A stretch of 42,069 bases of DNA, from contig CANQFR010000005.1 in the NCBI GenBank assembly GCA_947599905.1, forward strand, positions 1 to 42,069, written 5' to 3'. The notes under the pieces were generated by a model that did not search any database, had not been told where the DNA came from, and was given only the letters and a program-made list of their open reading frames with translations. Both the position numbers and the translations under genes were made by a program. Source of the DNA: an uncultured Lachnospiraceae bacterium. Its GTDB lineage: Bacteria > Bacillota > Clostridia > Lachnospirales > Lachnospiraceae. Of the stretch, positions 7,684 to 16,250 are shown in pieces (position 1 is the first letter of the stretch; each line of letters opens with the position of its first letter).

Positions 7684-8694
7684 ATGATCATTGTTATGAA
7701 ACCCAACGCTTCCGGGGAAGCGATCTCCAAAGTCACGAAACTCATCGAATCCAGAGGCCTTCAGGCCCATCTCTCCCACGGCGACGAAGTTACGATCGTA
7801 GGCGTCGTGGGCGATAAAACAAAGCTCGGCGGCATCAATTTCGAGGTCACCGAGGGCGTGGACCGGGTCGTCAGTGTCACCGAGTCCTACAAACTGGTCA
7901 ATAAGAAGTTCCATCCGGAGGACTCGGTCATTCCGGTTGGGAACACGACGATCGGGCCGAAGACCTTCACGGTTATGGCCGGCCCCTGCGCCGTCGAAAA
8001 CCGTGAGATGCTGCTTGCAAGCGCCGAGACGGTGAAGAAAGCGGGCGCCACTTTTCTGCGCGGCGGCGCGTACAAACCCAGGACTTCGCCTTATTCTTTC
8101 CAGGGTCTGGAAGAAGAAGGTCTGAAATATATGAAAGAAGCCCGCGAGGCAACCGGGCTGAATATCATCAGCGAGGTTACCAGCCTGCGGGCATTGGAGA
8201 CCGCCGTCAAATACGTGGACATGCTGCAGATTGGCGCGCGGAATATGCAGAACTTCGAGCTGCTGAAAGAGGTCGGCCGCTCCGGCGTGCCGGTGCTTCT
8301 GAAACGCGGACTGGCCGCCACGGTCGAGGAATGGCTGAACGCCGCGGAGTATATCATTTCCGAAGGGAATCCGAACATCGTGCTCTGCGAGCGCGGTATC
8401 CGCACCTATGAGAGAAGCACGCGCAATACGCTGGATCTGAGCGCCGTTCTGACGGTCAAAGCCAAGAGCCATCTGCCGATCATCGTCGATCCGAGCCACG
8501 CTACCGGCGTGCGGGCCTATATCGAACCGCTGTCCAAAGCGGCCGCGGCGGTGGGCGCCGACGGCATCATGGTAGAGGTGCATCCGTGTCCGTCCTGCGC
8601 CATGTCGGACGGCCCCCAGTCGCTGACCTTCGAGCAGTTTGAGACCATGATGCAGCACCTGAAGCCGTATGTGGAACTGGCGGGGAGAGCGTGA
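7684..8694 (+). CDS. aroF: 3-deoxy-7-phosphoheptulonate synthase (DAHP synthase), beta type
   Basis: A 336-residue enzyme that condenses phosphoenolpyruvate and erythrose 4-phosphate, the first step of the shikimate pathway. Residues 1-70 form the ferredoxin-like regulatory domain (MIIVMKPNASGEAISKV) seen in TM0343-type enzymes, which mediates aromatic amino acid feedback. The TIM barrel follows, with AGPCAVENREM, FLRGGAYKPRTSPYSFQG, the metal and substrate motifs IVDPSHATG and the C-terminal VEVHPCP. The length is normal for this type. The ribosome binding site GAGGGAGG is 9-10 nt before the ATG. It is the first gene of an operon with tyrA 40 nt downstream. Confidence 0.96.
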   Translation: MIIVMKPNASGEAISKVTKLIESRGLQAHLSHGDEVTIVGVVGDKTKLGGINFEVTEGVDRVVSVTESYKLVNKKFHPEDSVIPVGNTTIGPKTFTVMAGPCAVENREMLLASAETVKKAGATFLRGGAYKPRTSPYSFQGLEEEGLKYMKEAREATGLNIISEVTSLRALETAVKYVDMLQIGARNMQNFELLKEVGRSGVPVLLKRGLAATVEEWLNAAEYIISEGNPNIVLCERGIRTYERSTRNTLDLSAVLTVKAKSHLPIIVDPSHATGVRAYIEPLSKAAAAVGADGIMVEVHPCPSCAMSDGPQSLTFEQFETMMQHLKPYVELAGRA

Positions 8695-8734
8695 TTCCAG
8701 TTCCCGCTGCAAAGAATAACAGGAGATTTTCAAC

Positions 8735-9853
8735 ATGAATACGATAACCGCTGTACCAAAAACAGATTCCATCTTCGGCTTCATCGGCCTCGGCCTTATC
8801 GGCGGCTCCATCGCCAGAGGCATCAAGCGGAGGCGTCCGGATGTAACCGTTATGGCTTATATGCGCACGCGCGCAAAGCTGGAGCAGGCCAAGGCCGACG
8901 GCATTGTAGACGTGATTCTTCCCGGCATCGGCGAAGAACTGCGGCTGTGCGATATCATTTTCCTGTGTACGCCGGTGGAGTATAACGCGGCGTATCTGGA
9001 GCAGATCCGGCCTTATCTGAAGCCGGGAGCCATCATCACGGACGTGGGCAGCACGAAAACGGACATCCACCGTCAGGTCACGGAGCTTGGCATGGAAGAC
9101 GTATTCGTGGGCGGCCATCCGATGGCCGGCTCGGAGAAGACCGGCTATGAGAATTCCACCGACCATCTGCTGGAGAATGCCTACTACATCGTCACCCCCA
9201 CCGCTGCTTCGACGGAAGAAAATGTACAGCGTCTGGTCAGTGTCGCCGAAACGGTCGGCTCGCTCCCGATCATTCTGGATTACCGCAGACATGATCAGAT
9301 CACGGCGGGAATCAGCCATCTGCCCCATGTGATCGCCTCCAGCCTCGTGAATCTGGTAAAAGATTCTGACAGCGAAGACGGCATGATGAAGCGGCTGGCG
9401 GCCGGCGGTTTCAAGGATATCACAAGAATCGCCTCCTCTTCCCCCGAGATGTGGGAACAGATCTGCGTAACCAACCGGGAAAATCTGGCGCAGATGCTTC
9501 GGCGCTATATCCGGTCGCTGGAAGACGTGGCTGCGGAACTGGAACAGGCGGACGGACAGTCGCTTTATGATCTGTTCGCCACTTCGCGCGAGTACCGGAA
9601 CAGCTTCTCCGAAAAGGCCCGGGGCGCCATTGCGCCGGAGTATTCCTTTACGGTGGATATCGTGGATGAGGTCGGCTCCATCTCGACGCTTTCGGTGATC
9701 CTGGCATCCAAGGGAATCAGCATCAAGAACATCGGAATCAACCATAACCGGGAGCACGGAGAAGGGGCGCTGCGGATCGAGTTCTATGAGCAGAGCGCGA
9801 TGGAGCAGGCCTGGGATATATTGCAGAAATATCATTACGAACTGATGCGGTAG
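8735..9853 (+). CDS. tyrA: Prephenate dehydrogenase with ACT domain
   Basis: A 372-residue protein that oxidises prephenate to 4-hydroxyphenylpyruvate for tyrosine synthesis. A Rossmann fold begins at about residue 14 with GFIGLGLIGGSIARG. It is followed by the catalytic region DVGSTKTDIH and GGHPMAGSEKTGYE. The C-terminal roughly 75 residues (VDEVGSISTLSVILASKGIS...) form an ACT domain for tyrosine feedback. AGGAG lies 9 nt before the ATG. It lies between aroF and aroA in one operon. Confidence 0.95.
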   Translation: MNTITAVPKTDSIFGFIGLGLIGGSIARGIKRRRPDVTVMAYMRTRAKLEQAKADGIVDVILPGIGEELRLCDIIFLCTPVEYNAAYLEQIRPYLKPGAIITDVGSTKTDIHRQVTELGMEDVFVGGHPMAGSEKTGYENSTDHLLENAYYIVTPTAASTEENVQRLVSVAETVGSLPIILDYRRHDQITAGISHLPHVIASSLVNLVKDSDSEDGMMKRLAAGGFKDITRIASSSPEMWEQICVTNRENLAQMLRRYIRSLEDVAAELEQADGQSLYDLFATSREYRNSFSEKARGAIAPEYSFTVDIVDEVGSISTLSVILASKGISIKNIGINHNREHGEGALRIEFYEQSAMEQAWDILQKYHYELMR

Positions 9854-9910
9854 ACAAAGAAGGCAGACAAAGAAGAATCATCACTGACCGACAGAAAGGA
9901 TATAACCTTT

Positions 9911-11269
9911 ATGAAATTTGTCAGATGCAATGGGTTGCATGGTGAGGTTACCATACCCGGAGACAAGTCGATTTCCCATAGAAGCGTCATGTTCGGGTCA
10001 ATCGCGAAGGGAACCACGGAGATTCACAATTACCTGCAGGGTGCGGACTGCCTGTCCACGATCTCCTGTTTTCAGAAAATGGGAATTGAAATCGAAAACC
10101 GCGGCGATATCGTGCTGGTTCACGGCAAAGGCCTGCGGGGACTTTCACGTCCTGCGGAGGTCCTGGACTGCGGCAACAGCGGGACTACCACGCGGCTGAT
10201 CTCCGGAATCCTTTCGGCTCAGGATTTTGACGTAACCCTGACCGGCGACGCTTCGATCCAGAAACGGCCCATGAAACGGATCATGGAACCGCTGTCGCTG
10301 ATGGGCGCCTCCATCGAAAGCATCAATGGGAACGGCTGCGCGCCGCTTAAGATCAGCGGACGGAAGCCGCACGGAATCTCCTATACATCAAAAGTCGCTT
10401 CCGCCCAGGTGAAGTCCGCGATCCTTCTGGCCGGACTTTACGCAGACGGTGAAACGAGAGTGACAGAACCATATCTCTCACGAAACCACAGCGAGATCAT
10501 GCTGAAATACTTCGGGGCGGATGTACGGACGGAGGCGGCAGGTTCGGCCGCCGCAGAGCCGGCGGACAACTCCACCCCGGCAGACGGTTCCGGCCGGACG
10601 CCGCTTCCCGCCGGCAGCGCCACCGCCGTCATTCAGCCCGCCGAAGAGCTTCACGGCAACCTGGTGGAAGTTCCCGGCGACATCTCTTCCGCCGCTTTCT
10701 TTCTCTGCGCAGGACTCATGGTGCCGAATTCGGAGATCCTGATCCGGAATGTGGGGACCAATCCCACCCGCGCCGGTATCCTGAATGTGATCCGCGACAT
10801 GGGCGGCGATATCACCCTGTTAAATGAACACGCCGGCTCCGGAGAGCCGACGGCTGATATTCTGGTACGTTCCTCTTCCCTTCACGGCACGGTGATCGGC
10901 GGCGCCGTCATTCCGACGCTGATCGATGAACTGCCGGTAATCGCCGCGATAGCCTGCTTCGCGGACGGCACCACGGTAATCCGCGACGCGGCGGAACTGA
11001 AGGTAAAGGAATCCGACCGCATCGCCGTTATGACGGAGAATCTGACCGCCATGGGCGCAGATGTGACGGCGACCGATGACGGAATGATCATCCGCGGCGG
11101 GCAGCCGCTCCACGGGGCATCTGTCAACAGCCATCTGGACCATCGAATCGCCATGACCTTCGCCGTCACCGGACTGTGCGCCGACGGCGAGACGGATATT
11201 CTGGGTGCTGAGTGCGTGAATATCTCGTATCCGCAGTTTTATGAGGATCTGAAGCGGCTAATCAGGTAA
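9911..11269 (+). CDS. aroA: 3-phosphoshikimate 1-carboxyvinyltransferase (EPSP synthase)
   Basis: A 452-residue enzyme joining phosphoenolpyruvate to shikimate-3-phosphate. Diagnostic motifs are PGDKSISHRSVMFG near the N-terminus, DCGNSGTTTRLISG (the LxNxGT-like loop), RPMKRIMEPL, and ELKVKESDRIAVM with SHLDHRIAM near the C-terminus. The protein is about 25-30 residues longer than usual because of an Ala/Pro/Gly/Ser-rich insert at about residues 207-237 (10531-10620), between the NHSEIMLKYFGADV and EELHGN segments. AAAGGA precedes the ATG. It is the last visible gene of the aromatic operon, and no clear terminator was found in 11270-11393. Confidence 0.95.
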   Translation: MKFVRCNGLHGEVTIPGDKSISHRSVMFGSIAKGTTEIHNYLQGADCLSTISCFQKMGIEIENRGDIVLVHGKGLRGLSRPAEVLDCGNSGTTTRLISGILSAQDFDVTLTGDASIQKRPMKRIMEPLSLMGASIESINGNGCAPLKISGRKPHGISYTSKVASAQVKSAILLAGLYADGETRVTEPYLSRNHSEIMLKYFGADVRTEAAGSAAAEPADNSTPADGSGRTPLPAGSATAVIQPAEELHGNLVEVPGDISSAAFFLCAGLMVPNSEILIRNVGTNPTRAGILNVIRDMGGDITLLNEHAGSGEPTADILVRSSSLHGTVIGGAVIPTLIDELPVIAAIACFADGTTVIRDAAELKVKESDRIAVMTENLTAMGADVTATDDGMIIRGGQPLHGASVNSHLDHRIAMTFAVTGLCADGETDILGAECVNISYPQFYEDLKRLIR

Positions 11270-11393
11270 CTGCCTCCCTGTTCCCGGTTCCGGGTGTTAT
11301 TGCAGGATGCTGAAACATCATATTGAAAAGCTTTCAGTATGACAAAACATATAGGACGGACAGACTATCCGCCTGCCGCAAACCCGTTCTCAT

Positions 11394-12806
11394 TCACTCC
11401 CGCGGAATCATCCGCCCGCCGTACTGAATCGCGTACAGCCCGCGCGCTTCCGTCTCGATCAGCTTCACAAAGGTATCCGTATATTGATTGCGGACGATCG
11501 CCGTCCTCGGCCCGGTGGGGAAGATATGCTTCTCCTCGCCGTCGGTCCTGGCGCCGATGCGTCCGTCTTCTTTTGCGTAAAGCTCTACGATCGTGCCTTC
11601 TCCGGACACATACCGCCCCACGGCCTTCCGGACCATCTCCGCGCTCCAGACCGTCTCTCTCCACGGAGCTCTGGTGTTCACCGGGCAGTCTCCGTTATAC
11701 GCCTTCATAAATGCGTCGGAAACAGCGCCGACCGGCACATCCAGCGTATTGCACAGAACAATCACCGCGGCCTCAGACTCATAGGAGAATGCGATATTCG
11801 AGGAAACGCCCGGCAGGCTTCCGCCGTGCTCGATCACCTTCATATCCCCAAGCTGCTTCATCTCCAGACCGTAGCCGTAGTTCTCAAATGTATTGCACGG
11901 AATCCGGGGCTTTACCATCTCCCGCACATGATACTGGCTCAGGACCCGCACGCCCTCCGGCGACCGGCCTTCGTTCAGATACATGGTCAGGTATTTCTTC
12001 AGATCGTTCAGCGTGGACTTCATGGAACCGCCGCCGTGCAGGACGAAAGCATCGTCATGGTAATCCCGGTGCCCCTTCATAACGCCGCCCACCTTCTGGT
12101 AAAGCGTCGCCGCATTCTCATCAACGGCAGGGCGGACGAAATCACAGAAGCTTCGCTCCATTCCCAGAGGCTTCAGGATATTCTTCACCAGATACGCCGC
12201 GTAAGACTTCTCACCGCCATAACGGCGGATAATATCCGACAGCACGGCAAACCCGTCGTTGCAATAACTGTAATTCTCGCCGGGACGGCCGTTCAGGCCG
12301 TTCTCCTCCGTCAGGCTGTCCAGGCGGCCGGCCACCAGACGGATACCTTCTTCGGCCAGTCCCTCATGATAGGCGAAATCGCCGTCCACAGCTTCATCCA
12401 GCCCCAGCTTCTTCGCAATATCTCCCACCAGAATCCGGGGCTGCGGGAAGAAACCGCCGCTGTGGCAAAGCAGATGGCGGATCAGCACCGGCGCGCTCTG
12501 GTTCTTATTCGTAAATTCCGGGACATACCTGCTGACAGGGTCGTCGATACTTAAGATTCCCCTCTCTTCCAGCTGCAGGATCGCCATCGTCGTAAAAGAC
12601 TTGGTCACGGAGGCGATGCCGAAAATAGTATCTCCGTCGATCTCCTTCCCGGAATCCAGATCGCGCACGCCCCAGAAACGCTCATACTGCGTCTCTCCGT
12701 TCTTATCCACGACCGCCACGGCGATGCCGCAAGCGTCATAATCCTTTTTGATCGATTCTGTCAGCTGCTCAGCCAGCAGCAGGTTGGATTCCGTTAACCG
12801 GTTCAT
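11394..12806 (-). CDS. Serine hydrolase of the class C beta-lactamase family
   Basis: A 470-residue PF00144-type protein without a signal peptide. The active-site SxxK motif is ASVTKSF, the YxN motif is YSYCNDGFAV, and the region of the third motif reads EHGGSLPG. About 110 C-terminal residues follow the catalytic domain as a small beta-rich domain. Relatives include D-aminopeptidases, esterases and penicillin-binding-like proteins. The cytoplasmic location argues against a resistance beta-lactamase. The start is set at the ATG at 12806, because AAGGAG lies 9 nt before it; a longer frame to 12863 has no ribosome binding site. The lipoprotein gene ends 108 nt upstream, with a palindromic repeat in between. 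Confidence 0.85.
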   Translation of the reverse strand: MNRLTESNLLLAEQLTESIKKDYDACGIAVAVVDKNGETQYERFWGVRDLDSGKEIDGDTIFGIASVTKSFTTMAILQLEERGILSIDDPVSRYVPEFTNKNQSAPVLIRHLLCHSGGFFPQPRILVGDIAKKLGLDEAVDGDFAYHEGLAEEGIRLVAGRLDSLTEENGLNGRPGENYSYCNDGFAVLSDIIRRYGGEKSYAAYLVKNILKPLGMERSFCDFVRPAVDENAATLYQKVGGVMKGHRDYHDDAFVLHGGGSMKSTLNDLKKYLTMYLNEGRSPEGVRVLSQYHVREMVKPRIPCNTFENYGYGLEMKQLGDMKVIEHGGSLPGVSSNIAFSYESEAAVIVLCNTLDVPVGAVSDAFMKAYNGDCPVNTRAPWRETVWSAEMVRKAVGRYVSGEGTIVELYAKEDGRIGARTDGEEKHIFPTGPRTAIVRNQYTDTFVKLIETEARGLYAIQYGGRMIPRE

Positions 12807-12868
12807 CGCATGGTTCTCCTTCTTCGACCTGAAAAATACCGCGGCAGACGCTAACTTCCTCATAGCAC

Positions 12869-12914
12869 AGATACGGGCGGGGTGTCACTGGCGGCCCACC
12901 CGCACTGCCTGCCC
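12869..12914 (+). repeat. Palindromic 39-bp repeat, diverged single unit
   Basis: A diverged unit starting GATACGGGCGGGGTG with the core GTCACTGGC. It directly abuts the stop codon (12915-12917) of the minus-strand lipoprotein gene and precedes the serine hydrolase gene. Confidence 0.65.
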
Positions 12915-13757
12915 TCAGTCCGCAAACAGCACCAGCTTCGTAACCATATCGTATTCATCCGTCCAGATCAGGCAGCGGGAGCCGTCCCGAATATCGTCCG
13001 TTGTCACGATGTTCCGCGTCAGATACGGCAGCACTTCCACGTCGTCCGTAAGCATATAGTCCTGCTCTCCGTAAGCGTCCAAAAGCTTCCCGTTATCCGT
13101 ATCCATGACCTCACCGGCAGCAAATACAAACGCAGGCGCCTTAAAATCCTCCGGAATCTTCACGATCACCGCGTAAGCCGTCGTCTGAGGCGGCAGGGAC
13201 ATCGTCATGGCCGGGCCGAGATAGGCCACAAAACTTTCCCCTTCTTCCAGATCGGACAGTTCCACCGGCAGGCCGTTTACCGCGTCCACGACCACCGAAT
13301 GCTCCGGGTCAATATGAATGATCATCTCTCCGGGAGATGACACATCCGACTGATTGTCCACAGTAATCCCATCGTCTTCTGCACTGACAATGCTGCCCCA
13401 TACCTTCACAGGCGCCTGCACATCCGTCTCTTCCCCGGCCGGCACCGTCTCCGATTCTGTCTCAGACGTATCGGCGATATCTCCGTGAGCCGTCATTGTG
13501 TCCTTATCAAACCACACCGAGCCGGGAGCCGCCGACAGTTCCGCCGGATCGCTGCCGTCATCCGAACCATCCGCTGTCGTCTCTTCACCGGCTTCTTCCG
13601 TCTTCCCGGCTTCCGCCGCTGTCGTCACCGTAACCGTCTCCGCAGCCGTCGTCTCCTCCGCGGAGGTTCCCGCCGCAGCCTTCTGCCCGCAGCCGCCGGT
13701 GACCAGCATGACCCCGGTCAGTCCCGCGGCAAGTATCACCGCATAATTTCTCTTCAT
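12915..13757 (-). CDS. Predicted lipoprotein of unknown function
   Basis: A 280-residue protein starting MKRNYAVILAAG with a hydrophobic stretch and the lipobox VTGGC (Cys about 22), so probably a membrane-anchored lipoprotein. Residues 24-110 are rich in Ala, Glu, Thr and Ser and look disordered. The rest forms an alternating-strand domain without a motif I can name (VWGSIVSAEDDGITVDNQ, WTDEYDMVTKLVLF). The start at 13757 was chosen to place the signal peptide at the N-terminus; a frame open to 13799 adds an Arg-rich stretch that would spoil it. No function is proposed. Confidence 0.75.
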   Translation of the reverse strand: MKRNYAVILAAGLTGVMLVTGGCGQKAAAGTSAEETTAAETVTVTTAAEAGKTEEAGEETTADGSDDGSDPAELSAAPGSVWFDKDTMTAHGDIADTSETESETVPAGEETDVQAPVKVWGSIVSAEDDGITVDNQSDVSSPGEMIIHIDPEHSVVVDAVNGLPVELSDLEEGESFVAYLGPAMTMSLPPQTTAYAVIVKIPEDFKAPAFVFAAGEVMDTDNGKLLDAYGEQDYMLTDDVEVLPYLTRNIVTTDDIRDGSRCLIWTDEYDMVTKLVLFAD

Positions 13758-13983
13758 TTTATTCCCCAACCGCCGCCCGGTATGGCGGCGCCTTTCCATA
13801 AGATTCGATCAGCCGTCCGCAGCCCCATCCCTTCCCGGCCGCGCCCTCCTGCTGTCTCTGACCATTATACATGCTTCCGCCAGAAATAGCCATTACAAGC
13901 ATATGAAGATTTCTTACGAAATCCTTTGTTTCCCTGCTCCATACGCGGCACGGGCGCCAAACCGAAATCATGAAATTTACCGA

Positions 13984-14011
13984 TTGAAATATTTTACAGA
14001 TATGCTATACT
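13984..14011 (+). promoter_or_regulatory. Promoter of the DegV gene
   Basis: TTGAAA (13984-13989), a 16-nt spacer and TATACT (14006-14011), 60 nt before the DegV start, in an AT-rich patch between divergent genes. Confidence 0.6.
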
Positions 14012-14070
14012 GTTGCATACGGATTATTTCCGATATGATTTACCGAACAGTTCTGAGAGGAAATACAGTT

Positions 14071-14949
14071 ATGCATTCGATTGGAATCGTCACTGACAGT
14101 CACAGCGGGATCGGCCGGGACCTGGCCGAAACGCTCGGCGTTATGGTTCTCCCCATGCCATTCTATGTAAATGAAGAATGCTATTACGAAGAAAGCACCA
14201 TTACCCGCGGTGAATTCTTCCGCCTGCAGGAGAGCGGCGCCACCGTCACCACATCCCAGCCGTCTCCGGCATCGGTAATGGAGATCTGGGACAGGGCTTT
14301 GAAACGATATGAAAAGATTCTCTACATGCCGATCAGCAGCGGCCTGAGCGGTTCCTGCGCCGCGGCCCAGGCGCTGGCGGACGACGAGCCCTATGCGGGG
14401 CGTGTGCTGGTCGTAGATCATGGACGGGTGTCCACACCGCTGGTACGGATGATTATGGACTCTCTGGAACTGATACGCGAAGGTCTGACCGCGGAAGAGA
14501 TCAGGGAAATTCTGGAAAAGCACAGATCAGACATGGTCATTTATCTCGGCGTGCAGACGCTGGAATATCTGAAGCGCGGCGGACGCATCACACCCGCGAC
14601 GGCGGCGCTGGGGACGCTTCTGAACATCAAACCGGTCCTGCAGCTGGATACAGAAACACTTGACGCCATTAAGAAATGCCACGGCTTTATCAAAGCGAAG
14701 CATTTTATGATCGAAACGCTGAAACATGACCTGGAAACACGCTTCAAAGAGCCGTATGAGGCAGGAAATGTCCATCTGCTGGCCGCCTCCAGCGCCACGC
14801 CGGAAGAGACCGCCGAGTGGGTGGACGAAATCAGGGCCGCGTTCCCGGGCCATGACGTACTGAGCGGCAATCTGTCCCTGGGGATCTGCTGCCATACCGG
14901 CCCCGGCGCGCTGGGGATCGGCTGTTCCTGCAGCCCGAAGCTTGGATAA
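14071..14949 (+). CDS. DegV family fatty acid-binding protein (FakB-like)
   Basis: A 292-residue DegV protein. Family marks are the N-terminal IGIVTDSHSGIG, TTSQPSP, ISSGLSGSCAAA (contacts with the fatty acid head group in FakB), GRITPATAALGTLLNIKP and the C-terminal HTGPGALGIGC. FakB proteins present exogenous fatty acids to the kinase FakA for phospholipid synthesis; no fakA is nearby. The start at 14071 is supported by AGAGG 10 nt upstream and by the family N-terminus. The frame is open to 13903 but runs across the promoter. Confidence 0.92.
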   Translation: MHSIGIVTDSHSGIGRDLAETLGVMVLPMPFYVNEECYYEESTITRGEFFRLQESGATVTTSQPSPASVMEIWDRALKRYEKILYMPISSGLSGSCAAAQALADDEPYAGRVLVVDHGRVSTPLVRMIMDSLELIREGLTAEEIREILEKHRSDMVIYLGVQTLEYLKRGGRITPATAALGTLLNIKPVLQLDTETLDAIKKCHGFIKAKHFMIETLKHDLETRFKEPYEAGNVHLLAASSATPEETAEWVDEIRAAFPGHDVLSGNLSLGICCHTGPGALGIGCSCSPKLG

Positions 14950-14971
14950 AACAAAGCGGAATACCCGTCAG

Positions 14972-15003
14972 AAAAGCAGCCGCAGAATCCCATCTGCGGC
15001 TGC
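14972..15003 (-). terminator. Terminator of hemW, shared region with the DegV gene
   Basis: An 11-bp perfect stem (GCAGCCGCAGA, 14976-14986, with TCTGCGGCTGC, 14993-15003) and 6-nt loop, followed on the minus strand by TTTTC. It stands after two palindromic repeat units beyond the hemW stop and can also fold in the DegV transcript. Confidence 0.75.
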
Positions 15004-15004
15004 C

Positions 15005-15089
15005 TGTATTTCCATGCAAGCAAGGCGCCAGTGACGCCTTGCCTGTATTTCCATGCGAGCAGGGCGCCAGTGACGCCCTGCTCGTATTT
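15005..15089 (-). repeat. Palindromic 39-bp repeat, two tandem minus-oriented units
   Basis: Units 15005-15042 and 15042-15089 share GTATTTCCATGC and the core GCGCCAGTGACGC (plus-strand reading). The stems are GCAAGGCG/CGCCTTGC and GAGCAGGGCG/CGCCCTGCTC with 7-nt loops. The block overlaps the stop codon of hemW. With the terminator it makes three hairpins in a row between convergent genes. Confidence 0.85.
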
Positions 15090-16245
15090 ATTCATCCAGC
15101 AAAAACTCGCTCAGCACATAATTGCTGATATCGATTCCGAAATCCGTCAGCCGTACATAAGGACTCTCCACTTCGATCAGCCCGTTCTCCTTAAGCTTCG
15201 GCAGCACTTTACTGTACACATTCCACATATTCTGCCCGAACCGCTCCAGAAATTCACTGCCGGAGACCCCCCGCATCATGCGGAGCCCCAGAAACATGAA
15301 CTCTTCGATCCGGTCTTTCTCCGACAGTTCCGTAATATCCTGATGGAGCCGCCAGTCCGCATCGTCCGCCTTCATATTGATCTTGCGGTATGTATCCAGA
15401 TCCGGCTCATTTCGGAAGCGGAAGCCCTGCAGATAAGAGGATGCTCCCAGCCCCAGCCCCAGATATTCCACGCCGGTCCAGTAACCGATATTGTGGCGGC
15501 ATTCGTATCCCGGCAGCGCATAATTGGAGATCTCATAGCGCTCCAGCCCGTGCTCCTTTATGATCTGACGGGTGGCGTAATACATCTCACGATCTTCCTC
15601 TTCCGACGGCAGAAGTTCCGGATGGTCGTGGTACATTTCGTAGAACGGCGTTCCCTCCTCGATCATCAGACTGTAGGCGGAAATGTGCTCCGGCTTCAGC
15701 ATCAGCACCCGGCGCAGCGTGGATTTCCATGACGCCAGGGTCTGTCCGGGAAGCGCCGACATCAGATCAACATTTACATTCGTAAATCCCGCCAGCCGGA
15801 CTCTCTGGTAGGTCTTCAGGAATTCATCAAACGTATGAATGCGGCCCAGGGTTTTCAGTTCCTTATCATCCGCAGACTGGAGTCCCAGACTGATCCGGTT
15901 GATCCCACAGTCCGCGAAAGCCTTCAGCTTGTCCAGATTTGCCGTTCCCGGATTGGTCTCGATCGTGATCTCCGCGTCCGTCTCCAGACAGAAACACTGC
16001 CGGACTTTCTCAAGAATGGCCCGGATATCCTCCGCCTTAAGGATCGACGGTGTGCCGCCGCCCAGATAGACGCTGACCACGCCGTAACCCTGGTAATAGC
16101 CGCTCTCCCGGTCAATCTCCGCCAGAAGCTGCTCCACATAGCCGTGCTGGGACATCTCGCTCGCAGGCTGGGACAGGAAATCGCAGTAAAGGCATTTGCG
16201 GACGCAGAAAGGGATATGAATATAAAGTTCAAGCGGTCTTCTCAT
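15088..16245 (-). CDS. hemW: Radical SAM heme chaperone HemW
   Basis: A 385-residue protein with the radical SAM cluster motif CVRKCLYCDF near residue 15 (CxxxCxxC) and the HemW/HemN-like features YLGGGTPSIL, NPGTANLDKL, GINRISLGLQS and RHNIGYWTG. HemW is described as a heme-binding chaperone, formerly annotated as a coproporphyrinogen III oxidase. The start is the ATG at 16245, 5 nt after the lepA stop, with GAGGAG overlapping the lepA end. A longer upstream frame overlaps lepA and is not homologous. lepA-hemW is a common order in Firmicutes. Confidence 0.93.
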   Translation of the reverse strand: MRRPLELYIHIPFCVRKCLYCDFLSQPASEMSQHGYVEQLLAEIDRESGYYQGYGVVSVYLGGGTPSILKAEDIRAILEKVRQCFCLETDAEITIETNPGTANLDKLKAFADCGINRISLGLQSADDKELKTLGRIHTFDEFLKTYQRVRLAGFTNVNVDLMSALPGQTLASWKSTLRRVLMLKPEHISAYSLMIEEGTPFYEMYHDHPELLPSEEEDREMYYATRQIIKEHGLERYEISNYALPGYECRHNIGYWTGVEYLGLGLGASSYLQGFRFRNEPDLDTYRKINMKADDADWRLHQDITELSEKDRIEEFMFLGLRMMRGVSGSEFLERFGQNMWNVYSKVLPKLKENGLIEVESPYVRLTDFGIDISNYVLSEFLLDE

Positions 16246-16250
16246 TCTGA

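Noticed and set aside
7617-7817. Leader peptide for attenuation of the aromatic operon
   Set aside because: The small frame starting at 7617 runs far into aroF, has no good ribosome binding site and no run of aromatic codons, and no alternative hairpins were seen.
7594-9835. Long minus-strand frames opposite aroF and tyrA
   Set aside because: They lie opposite two well-conserved enzymes and show no domain, signal or suitable ribosome binding site.
11323-11337. Terminator after aroA
   Set aside because: CTGAAA and TTTCAG near here can pair over a short stem only, with no GC core and no T-tract.
13903-14070. N-terminal extension of the DegV protein
   Set aside because: It crosses a good promoter and lacks family similarity; the start at 14071 has a ribosome binding site.
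14541-15095. Minus-strand frame with repeated peptide VTGALLAWKYRQ
   Set aside because: It is the translation of the tandem palindromic repeat and runs antisense to the DegV gene.
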